Below are positions 1 to 7,489 of a stretch of 17,115 bases of DNA, piece by piece (position 1 is the first letter of the stretch; the number at the start of each line of letters is the position of its first letter). A program made the position numbers and the translations under genes. The stretch is taken from assembly GCA_014904845.1 (NCBI GenBank), contig MU119828.1, positions 1 through 17,115 of the forward strand. The letters run 5' to 3'. Source of the DNA: Acephala macrosclerotiorum (Eukaryota > Ascomycota > Leotiomycetes > Helotiales > Mollisiaceae). Below the pieces are notes generated by a model that made no database searches, had not been told where the DNA came from, and saw only the letters and a list, made by a program, of their open reading frames with translations.

Positions 1-2265
1 TAAAATAAAAATATTATTAAAATACGTTTAATTAATTTTATAAAAATATAAAAAAATATTAAAATTTTTATAAATAAAATAATTTAATAATATCGGTTTA
101 ATTTTTTTAGTTTTTATTTAACGTTATTAATAATTACTAGTAATTGATTAACGTTATTTCAAAATTAATAATAAATTATTATTATTATTAATATTAATTT
201 TAATTTAACGATTTTTTAATAAAAAAACTTTTTATTAATATATTTTAAATTTTAATAAAAAATTAAATTAAAATTATTTAATTTTTTAAATTTAAAATCG
301 CGTTTATTATTATTATTAAATTTAATAAAACGTTTTTTTTTTTTAAATTATTTTTTTAAATTTTATTTTTATCGTTATTTATTTTATATAATTTTTAATT
401 AATATTAAAAAAAATATATAAAATTTTAAATTTATATTATTAAAAATTTAAAATAATTATTAAATAAATTTATTTTAAAAATTTACGTAAAATTATAATT
501 GAAATTATTTTAAATTTACGAATAAATATATTAATTTATATAAAAACGTCGTTTTAATCGAATTTAAGAAAAAAATTTCAAATTCGAATAATTCGTTAAA
601 ATATTATATTAAAATTTTATTACGAAAATAAATATAAAAATTTTATTTAATAATTAAAACGTATAATTCAATAATATTATTTTTAATTTAATTTATAAAA
701 AAATAAATATCGCGTTAATAAATATTTTATTCGATTATAATATAATTATTTTTATCGTAAAAAAAATTTAAATTTAAATTAAAATAATTTATATTTTTTA
801 ATTTTTATTTTATATCGATAAAATTTTTATTAATAAAATTTTAATTATTATTATTATTATTATAATTACAATCGAAAATATAATATTTATTATTATTATT
901 ATTCGTTATATTTTATATTTCTATTAATATTTCGAATATAAAATTATTTTATTAATTATTATATTAATTATTATATTCGATTTTAAATATTTCGAATAAT
1001 AAATTAATTATTTTTTTAAGTATTTTTTTTTAATATATAAAATTAAAATTATATATTTTTTTTATAATATCGTTCGAGAAAATCGTATAAAATTAATATT
1101 TTATTTTAAATTTTAAAAAAATCGAACGTTTTTTTCTCGTAATATTAAAATTTTTAAAGTTTTTAAAATTGTTTTTTTTTTTTTTTCGTTTTTAAATATA
1201 TATTTCGATTTTTGAATTAATATAATAATTTTAACGATTATAATAAATTTTTCAAAAATCGTATTAAAATTAATTTTATTTTAAATTTACGTATTCGAAA
1301 TAAAAATATTTTTTAATTTTATTAAAATTTTTGTATTTCGTAAAATCGAAATAATTTTAAAAATAAAAATAAAGTAAAATAAACGAAAATTTAAAAAATA
1401 TTAAATAATAAATTAAATAATTTTAATAATTTAAAATTCGAAATTTTTAATATATTTATATTTAATTTATTAAAACTTTTAAAAACTATATACGATTTTA
1501 ATAATATTTTATACGATCAATATATTAATTATTAAAAAATAAAATAATAAACGAGAAATTATTAAAATTGCGTTTTGAAATAAATATAAAACTTTAAAAC
1601 GAATAAATTAATATTATTATTATTTATTAAAAAACGATATATATAATAAAAAATAATTTATTTTATAAAATTATAATATAAAAATTAAATTTAATAAATT
1701 ATATTAAATCGAATTAAATCGTATAAATTAATCGTTAATTTTTAATTTTTACGTAATATAAATTTTACGTTTAAAATATTAAAAAAATTTAAAATCGTTT
1801 AAAATATTTAAAATATTTAAAAATCTTTAAATTAATTAAAATATATAAATTTTTAATTATAAATATATATTTTCGATTTTTAATTATAATTAATTAAATG
1901 TATTATTTTTTATATAAATAAAATATATTATACGTTATTTATTTTATTTAATTTAAATTTTTAAAAATAATACGATTTAAAACGTTTTTAAATTAATAAA
2001 TAAAAATTTTATAAAATAAAACGTTTATTAAAAATTTTTAAATTAAAAATATTAAAAAAAATTTCGAAATTTTAATCGAATCGATATTTAAAATTATATT
2101 AATACATTTTAATAAAAAATATTAAAAATTTATATTCGAATTTTATAATAATATATTTTAATACGCGTTTAATAAAATTAATTAAAACTTTTAAATCGAA
2201 TTTTATAATATAAAAATTTTTATATATAAAGTTTTAAATAATTTAACTTTGAATTTATTAAACAT
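1..2265. repeat. AT-rich, RIP-degraded gene-free tract (left flank)
   Basis: This stretch is almost pure A and T, with stops in every frame and no recognisable gene. In 541-1140 I count 28 cytosines on the + strand: 23 in CpG, 3 in CpA, 2 in CpT, none in CpC. This fits old repeated DNA (transposons) whose C:G pairs were turned into T:A by repeat-induced point mutation, with CpG largely spared. Short (TTA)n runs occur near 174-190, 844-862 and 886-902. No transposon family can be recognised. The tract ends abruptly near 2265, where ordinary composition resumes within about 60 bp. Confidence 0.85.
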
Positions 2266-2335
2266 TCTATACTTATAAGCTCTAATATATTTAGAGCGTT
2301 TGGAGCGTTTGAAGCCCGTTTGAAGGACTTAAAGC

Positions 2336-2412
2336 GTCTGGTTAAACGGCTTCAATCTGATCGCAATCTAATAGGCTCGGCAGATGGCGCTCCAGACTGG
2401 AGCTAACCAGAC
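2336..2412. repeat. Nested inverted repeat
   Basis: GTCTGGTTA at 2336-2344 is perfectly complementary to TAACCAGAC at 2404-2412. Just inside the right arm a second perfect inverted repeat, GCTCCA-gac-TGGAGC, spans 2389-2403. Together they could form a cruciform or a stem-loop transcript. It lies at the very edge of the AT-rich tract, so a remnant of a small transposon end is possible. No target-site duplication could be identified. Confidence 0.45.
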
Positions 2413-2674
2413 AGGGAATGGCGCGTCGGCTCGATTACTATCGAATTTCCGATCCAATTGAAATTTGCCGATGGATACAGGGATGTTCGGCTGCTCTAAG
2501 AATAGCGTTGGCGATCCAGCACCAGGTACAAAGATTATTGGATGGAGATGCGAGTGCGACTTGAGGTGCTGGCTTGTGTGACAGGTCGTCTAGTTCTATT
2601 GGTGTGAGTTTCATGGCGTCGTGCAGCGACAACAGGCGATGTTACAGTATGATAAATAACATCCTAATATGTCA

Positions 2675-2698
2675 GCGGGCGCGCGCCGGGCCGCGCCG
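2675..2698. other. 24-nt uninterrupted G/C tract with a 10-bp palindrome
   Basis: Twenty-four consecutive bases are G or C. They contain the perfect palindrome GGCGCGCGCC at 2678-2687, followed by a similar GGGCCGCGCC. The tract lies about 335 bp upstream of the bZIP start codon. Nothing in the sequence fixes a function. Confidence 0.4.
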
Positions 2699-3031
2699 TA
2701 CTGCCAATTGTGGGAAAGCAGCCGATGCGGTCAATAGAGTGGCCCAACTTTGCAACCACCAGAACAAGTGCTGACCGACTGTGGTGTGTGAGGGATGAAG
2801 CTATTCCCCCACTCGTGCATAAGCTCGACTGCCTGAAGTATGGAGAATACAGTACCATCTCTTTTGCTTCATACACATGGTTCCGAATGCGAGCTGCATC
2901 CAAATCATGTTTCGCAGCTCAGTTCCCCGCCATTGCCACAATACCACCGTCTCTAAAGCATTTGTTAGAAAAACAGACTTCGCAGGTTTTTGTCTTCACA
3001 TTCTGTTGGGAATTTACATGATCACACTTCA

Positions 3032-4561
3032 ATGGTGGGACCGAAGGAAAACCCCGTGCCTGATCGGCTAGAAAGGAAGCGATTGCAGAATCGCGAAGCG
3101 CAGCAGAAATACCGTGAGTGGTACACAATCCGAGAGCACAAGTGTTACTGAAGCCTCACGTATCTAGGAAGCCGTGTGAGAGAGCGGATGAATGCTATGG
3201 AGAAGCAGATTAAGGAATTACAATCGTCACCACAGTTTAGTCTCACTGCTGAACATCCACCCCTCACATCAGTCCAGGACGACAAACACACGACTCCAGA
3301 ACTCGAGCCAGAAACAAGCGTCTACAGTCCTTCGCTTGGTACACGCTTTTCCAAACGTCTGAGTATCGATGAAGATCTGGAAATAAATCGAGGGGTATCA
3401 ACTGGGCAACTTAGTGCTTCGATACAGAGCGACGTACCGAGTTCGCCACAGTCCCTCCAAACGTTTACTCCAACTATGTCTCACATTAGTTCTCAATCGT
3501 TTTCGGGTCTTGTTTGGACGCCTCAGTGTGAAACTGGGATACAAGATCCCAGCAATGGACTGACGGGCGAGACTACAATGGCCCATTATACTTTCTACGG
3601 TATATTTGCATGTTCAATTGACTTCGAGAGTTGATGCTGACCGGACATGCCCGTACAGACTCCACACTTTGGCAAAATGAGGAAATGGGAACAGACTTTC
3701 GGCTTGACGGAGATATCTACACCTTTGAAGATGAAAGCCGATCCTCCGGCAGACCACAAGCCAAGCCATCTCCTCCGCTCCAGGATGTCTCGAGGGCAGA
3801 TCCTCACGACAAAGCACTATCTTTTGCTTCGCTGGACATGGCTGTTGATATATTCTCTGAGGATCCCACATCGAGGACAAGTCAGAATCAGCTGGGATAC
3901 CCCAAATTGAAAGCCAAATTGACAAGTCTAAGCACGGAAAAGAGATTTGAATACCTCCACCACTGCTTATCTATAGCAGGGTTCGGCACCTTCGATAGCA
4001 TGGCTAGTCAGTACTATACTACTGACTTCAGCCACGAGTCTATCATGTCAAGTCAGCAGAGAGCTAGCCGACAAAGGCAACTGCCTCAGTTGTTGATGGA
4101 CCTACGCCAGCACGTCAAGACCTGGACGCAATGGGAGGCTCATGGGTATTGCGACGAGATCATCAGATCTGCTGAGAGCATCATTGCAAGTGAGAAAGTT
4201 GGATCCATGGCTGGTCAGACCCAGTGTTGCAATAAGCTTCTCGAGCTTAGTGGTACATTGTCGACAAGCCAGTTGCAACCTCTGATGAGAATGTTCCAAG
4301 AGACGGTATGCGTCCATCTCTTCTTCGCGCAATCTGCGTAGCATCTTTTCATTTGGTGAAACGGAGTTGACTTCGATTCAGAGCCCAAAGCTTCTGGCCT
4401 TGGTTGAATCATTGACGAGCGACACCAAGATATCCAGCCACAAGCGATGTTTTCATACTACGATTGCTATCATGGCCTTACTGAATGGTCCAGAGAACCT
4501 TCCAAAGTGGCAGATGGTGAGCATAATGATGACTTGCTTGGATGTGATTTATGGTACCTAG
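3032..4561 (+). CDS. Fungal bZIP transcription factor, likely cluster regulator (spliced)
   Basis: This is a nuclear DNA-binding protein and the probable activator of the adjacent triterpene genes (inference). Splicing exons 3032-3113, 3168-3599, 3659-4305 and 4382-4561 gives about 446 aa. The basic region is at residues 15-34: QNREAQQKYRSR carries the invariant Asn20 and Arg28 (spacing N-x7-R), in the fungal AP-1-like NRxAQ..YR style. The zipper is short: d-positions are Met35 and Ile42, and Pro49 then breaks the helix. A Ser/Pro/Thr-rich linker follows. Residues about 262-345 (KRFEYLHHCLSIAGFGTFDS, then QYYTTDF and a conserved WTQWEAHGY-type stretch) resemble the C-terminal region of many Pezizomycotina bZIP proteins. 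ATG 3032 is the first in-frame ATG after a TAG at 2966. The 3' end is uncertain: without the last intron the protein stops at 4341 (398 aa), and an additional intron would move the stop to 4680. Confidence 0.85.
3114..3167 (+). other. bZIP intron 1 (54 nt)
   Basis: The donor is GTGAGT and the acceptor TAG, with a branch-like ACTGAA about 20 nt before the acceptor. Removing it joins C with GA to make Arg28, the invariant arginine of the bZIP basic region, so the intron splits the DNA-binding helix. The completed basic-region motif is strong support for these borders. Confidence 0.92.
3600..3658 (+). other. bZIP intron 2 (59 nt)
   Basis: The donor is GTATAT and the acceptor CAG, with a perfect branch point GCTGAC at 3636-3641, 17 nt before the acceptor. 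Splicing moves the reading frame from the upstream ORF, which would otherwise stop at 3634, into the long downstream ORF. The split codon makes Asp172. Confidence 0.9.
4306..4381 (+). other. Candidate bZIP intron 3 (76 nt)
   Basis: The donor is GTATGC directly after FQET, the acceptor CAG at 4379-4381, and a weak branch-like TTGAC lies about 10 nt upstream. It keeps the frame open (SPKLLALVESL follows). A nearer TAG acceptor at 4339-4341 would give only a 36-nt intron and an immediate stop. Without splicing the protein ends at 4341. This is the least certain part of the gene model. Confidence 0.55.
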
Positions 4562-5256
4562 TGACGGAAAGACTCAAGAGGCAGAACAAGAACGGTGTTT
4601 TTTCAAGTGATAGATATATCAGCGAAGCACGTTTTTTATCTACACAGTATGCAAATGTATACTCGACAGTGAAATTGTGATGAGACTAAGTCATCATGAC
4701 AGAGAACAGATCAACGAGAAAACCACTGTAGGCACCCTCTTCACACGAGATCGTAGCGACGAGAGACAGAAGAAGAATTAGATGATTCTATCACATACCA
4801 TGCGTCATCGTAAAAATTATGTAATGCATGACAGAGACTACAGTACCCCGCTACCCCGCATATCCCGTACCTAAGGACCTGTGTTACGAGAGAACACGCA
4901 CGAGGGAGCATCACGTCAGTCTATGTGACAAAGACGTGACATTGTCAGAGAAGTTCGATCATGATGAGATACAGAACGATATCATGACTGTACCGGAAGG
5001 CGTCTCATGCATGGTAGGCTTTGAATAGGGCACGAAAGCAACGCAACCTCCATTGCCGTATATGTTCCCTTACGTTCCCATTCTGAAACGGGTCAAATCT
5101 CAGTGAATATCACATGAGCTTGAACGAGTGTATCCATGAGTGACGCTAGACTTGAAAGTGCATTACGAATGTAAAACCAAGAATTGTGTATATATAACTC
5201 ATAAGCGAGATTCCCCCTCGATCCACCCAATGAATGAATGTACTCGATTTAGCCCC
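4562..5256. other. Intergenic region between converging bZIP and P450 3' ends
   Basis: No convincing gene is seen here. A 66-codon ATG frame at 4828-5028 has no recognisable motif. An alternative last bZIP exon could reach 4680. TATATATA at 5189-5196 lies about 60 bp past the P450 stop. Because it reads the same on both strands, it could serve as a fungal 3'-end efficiency element for that gene. The decamer ATGACAGAGA occurs twice (4695-4704 and 4828-4837) without evident meaning. Confidence 0.5.
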
Positions 5257-6999
5257 TTACTCTGACACCTTCTTTCCGACCTTTCTCCGTCGCACCACGA
5301 GCTTCACCGGGGTAAGATGAATCTTGGTATCACCTATAGAAGATCTTTCCAAACTTTCTGCAAGAGGCTTGATCTCGTAGTGAAACGCCATGTATGCAAA
5401 AAGTAGCTTCATCACCCGAGTAGCGAACCATCTTCCTGGACTGAAACATGTCAGTTCGCTCGACGAGCACATAGTCTGAAGGTGATAGATAACTAACCAC
5501 ATAGTACTACCATAACTGAAGAACAGGTATTTATCGCTCGGTGTCACGAAATCCGAAGCCACCGTGCCAGGGTCGGCCTTCATGCGCGCGAAACGAAGGG
5601 GGTCGAACTCGAGAGCATTGGGATAGATCGTCTCATCTCTGTGAATAGCTTCGATAGCTACACCTAGCCACGTTCCTTGGGGAACATGTGTGCCATCGGG
5701 AAGATCGATCCCTTCTTTCGGCATGACCTGCTTCAACAGTCCCCGCGTTTGCATGGGGCTTAGGCGACCGCTCTCGCGGAGAATGCTATCGATGTTTGTC
5801 ATTTTTCTCAGCGAGTTCGGGTCAGTCCAGTCAGACTCTGATTGGATTATTGACTTGGCCTCGTTCTGGATAAGTGACCAGGTATCATGTTTGGCACCCG
5901 GACCTAGGATACTCAAGAGAATGTTCACAGTGGTGACGCGCGAGGAACCTATCGATGCGAGTGCCTGGTGCCATGGTCAGCCAGCGTTGGTCCATAAAGG
6001 ACAGCGGTCTTGCTCACCAGAAACATGAGTGAATCCGCGATGAACTCCTCCTCGCTGATCCCGGTTGGATCCGTGAGTTTGTTGACAGCTCGAAGGCACT
6101 GTTTCAAGAAGTCGTAAGACCCCTCGGACTCTGTTTTGCAGTCCTTCTCGGATTGTATTTGAGACAGACGCTCTCGAATCCGGGGTCGTAAATATGCAAT
6201 GCTTAATCGTTTGGTCACCAGCGTAAACAGTTTGATCGGATAAGCAAAGAATGGTCGTATGATTCCGATGGGGAGCTGCCCGACCGCCTCAGTCAGTAGC
6301 CCCGCGCCCAACATGAACCTCCTCAGCGCCTTCAAGAAACCATCATCGCGGCTCAGATCAATACCGAACACGGCGCCACCAACAATCCTATCGAGGAAAG
6401 TCTCGACGGTATCCGCTAAAGGAAACTCTTGCCATTCAGATGTGGTTGGATCCAGCGCCTTGTCAACCGCATATCGGATGCCATCGTAGATCTGAGGCTG
6501 TAATGCATTCAACTTCTTGGTGAAACACTCGAGGATGATCTTGTGGGTGGCGGCATGCATCGTTTCGCTGTCCGAGTCTAAAGGAAAGTAGTTGGTACCG
6601 GCCCTGTCCACTCGCACAGCTATGGCATTCAAGACTGTGTCGGGTTGTCCAACTAGCCACTTGACATGTGCTTGAGGGAGCATGACCTGCGGTCGGCAAC
6701 TCATATGTGGAATAACACAGGGAAGCCCATTCTGACCATACTGCAAGCTTCGTCAGTACAAGATCTTTCCAACTTGCATTCAAAGCAACCTTTCTGTATC
6801 CTTCTGCAGCGATTTCGGGAGATCTGTAAAACTGCCGAAGAGATGCACGAGTCCTGCTGAAAATCTCATTTCGAAAACCAACTAATGGCAAATTTTTCGG
6901 AAATCGGAATGCGAAGAACTCCAGGTAACATATGTAGACGATTGGAATGCTAACGAACAAGATGACGAAGCTCGCCAGAAAATTGCTCAAAACAAACAT
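5257..6999 (-). CDS. Microsomal cytochrome P450 monooxygenase, likely triterpene-tailoring
   Basis: This is a haem-thiolate monooxygenase, ER-anchored and dependent on a P450 reductase. The substrate is probably the product of the neighbouring cyclase (inference). Exons on the minus strand are 6999-6790, 6740-6018, 5964-5498 and 5440-5257, giving 527 aa, normal for the family. Residues about 7-31 form a hydrophobic membrane anchor, followed by the hinge PKNLPLVG (34-41). KYGQNG with IPHMSCRPQVM (70-90) is typical of fungal terpenoid-type P450s. The I-helix reads ALASIGSS (312-319). The K-helix ExxR is ESGR (375-378), and FDPLRF (431-436) is the PERF region. The haem loop is FSYGSTMCPG with Cys467 as ligand. 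Oddities: the I-helix acid is Gly, its Thr pair is Ser-Ser, and the usual haem-propionate Arg/His is Thr465. The gene is divergent from the cyclase over a shared 490-bp promoter. I cannot assign a CYP family number. Confidence 0.95.
5441..5497 (-). other. P450 intron 3 (57 nt), splits the haem-ligand Cys codon
   Basis: On the minus strand the donor is GTTAGT, the branch point ACTGAC and the acceptor TTTCAG. Splicing joins TG with T to give TGT, the haem-ligand Cys467, and restores FSYGSTMCPGRWF. The length is a multiple of three and there is no in-frame stop, so unspliced RNA would encode an intact-length protein with 19 extra residues in the haem loop. Confidence 0.95.
5965..6017 (-). other. 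P450 intron 2 (53 nt)
   Basis: On the minus strand the donor is GTGAGC, the branch point GCTGAC and the acceptor CACCAG. It is a phase-0 junction that joins LMFL to ALASIGSS, completing the I-helix. An alternative acceptor 16 nt downstream (GATAG) would break the frame. Confidence 0.92.
6741..6789 (-). other. P450 intron 1 (49 nt)
   Basis: The donor is GTTGCT, less usual than GTRNGT, with branch point ACTGAC and acceptor TTGCAG. It is a phase-0 junction giving EGYRK-YGQNG, which matches the conserved K/R-Y-G stretch of fungal P450s. Confidence 0.9.
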
Positions 7000-7164
7000 T
7001 TTTCCTTGAAATGGCTACCAGTCTGAATATGAGGAAGGCAAGAAAGAAGTAGAGTGTTATGTTAATTGGAGTGTCAATGCTCAAAAAGTTGCCCATGTTA
7101 CCGATGTCGATAAGGAAGATGTACGAGAGTGGTAGAGCCAAGCGACCTCGTACCAATGTTCTTG

Positions 7165-7182
7165 AGCTTTCTAAAGAAAGCT
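7165..7182. promoter_or_regulatory. 18-bp perfect inverted repeat, candidate dimeric operator
   Basis: AGCTTTCT-aa-AGAAAGCT has 8-bp perfect arms with a 2-bp spacer. It lies 166 bp above the P450 start and about 308 bp above the cyclase start. The symmetry is what a dimeric regulator would bind. No known fungal factor is matched with confidence. Confidence 0.4.
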
Positions 7183-7256
7183 TACCTCAGTCATCTCTGC
7201 TTCATGTAAGCCCTACTAGACACACATAGCGTTTCCCAAAAGTCTGGCATTCTACA

Positions 7257-7263
7257 TGAGTAA
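7257..7263 (+). promoter_or_regulatory. AP-1-like bZIP half-consensus TGAGTAA
   Basis: TGAGTAA differs by one base from the AP-1 core TGAGTCA and resembles fungal Yap-type sites. It is in the middle of the divergent promoter. A 7-mer can occur by chance. Confidence 0.3.
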
Positions 7264-7287
7264 TTCTATGATCGGTTGTGTCATGGC

Positions 7288-7295
7288 TTACGTGG
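7288..7295 (+). promoter_or_regulatory. ACGT-core bZIP-type site TTACGTGG
   Basis: TTACGTGG combines the left half of the bZIP consensus TTACGTAA with a G-box-like ACGTGG right half, 195 bp upstream of the cyclase ATG. It fits regulation by the cluster bZIP, but there is no experimental support in the sequence. Confidence 0.35.
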
Positions 7296-7489
7296 GTCTG
7301 CCCCTTCTCAGGTAATACGATAACGATATGCTTGTTGGAGGTTGTGCAAACTTCGAAAAAGTGACAATCTATGATGACCTTTCATTTGACTGATAGAGGA
7401 GTAGATCATGGTCAGTTGGCTGGCCTGAATATGATTTGATCTAACCTTGCTTGAACATTGTCCTTCAACAGTTGATACTCTGCACGATC

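Larger units (their letters stand above)
2266..3031. other. Non-coding edge of the gene island, upstream of the bZIP gene
   Basis: Composition is normal but I see no convincing gene. The open frames here mostly start at non-ATG codons and resemble nothing known. The left end holds short direct repeats (GAGCGTTTG at 2294-2302 and 2303-2311, with a variant to 2322), an inverted repeat (2336-2412) and a G/C-only tract (2675-2698). The last few hundred bases presumably carry the bZIP promoter and 5' leader. The bZIP frame has an in-frame TAG at 2966-2968, which limits how far the protein could extend upstream without another intron. Confidence 0.6.
7000..7489. promoter_or_regulatory. Divergent promoter shared by P450 (-) and cyclase (+)
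   Basis: The two start codons face away from each other across 490 bp, so both genes are probably co-controlled from here. Visible elements: a CCAAT box on the minus strand (ATTGG at 7065-7069, about 66 bp above the P450 ATG), a CCAAT on the plus strand at 7153-7157, an 18-bp inverted repeat (7165-7182), TGAGTAA (7257-7263, AP-1-like) and TTACGTGG (7288-7295, with an ACGTG core). The last two are the kinds of sites bound by bZIP proteins such as the one encoded at 3032. Binding is inferred only. Confidence 0.7.

Noticed and set aside
174..192. TTA-rich runs as a CRISPR array or telomeric repeat
   Set aside because: They are simple low-complexity sequence with no spacer-repeat pattern, and the fungal telomere motif TTAGGG is absent.
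1..2265. Mitochondrial DNA or a plasmid as the source of the AT-rich flanks
   Set aside because: There are no open frames, tRNAs or rRNAs, and the flanks are continuous with spliced nuclear genes. CpG-biased residual cytosine fits RIP better.
2664..2903. 79-codon minus-strand ORF
   Set aside because: It has no homology-like features and overlaps other chance frames in the bZIP upstream region.
2710..3021. 103-codon plus-strand ORF upstream of the bZIP
   Set aside because: It starts at GTG, has no recognisable motif, ends just before the bZIP ATG in another frame, and no splice joins it convincingly to the bZIP.
4828..5028. 66-codon ATG ORF between bZIP and P450
   Set aside because: It has no motif, signal peptide or family resemblance, and a frame of this length is expected by chance in DNA of normal composition.
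6950..7156. Minus-strand ORF with a hydrophobic stretch (around ITLYFFLAFLIF) overlapping the P450 start
   Set aside because: The P450 ATG at 6999 already gives a complete membrane anchor followed by PKNLPLVG. The overlapping frame lacks any P450 motif and its hydrophobicity follows from T-rich codons.
7451..7489. Upstream extension of the cyclase frame starting at TTG 7451
   Set aside because: The frame is open but the first ATG is at 7490. TTG starts are not expected in a fungal nuclear gene, and the extra 13 residues match nothing in the family.
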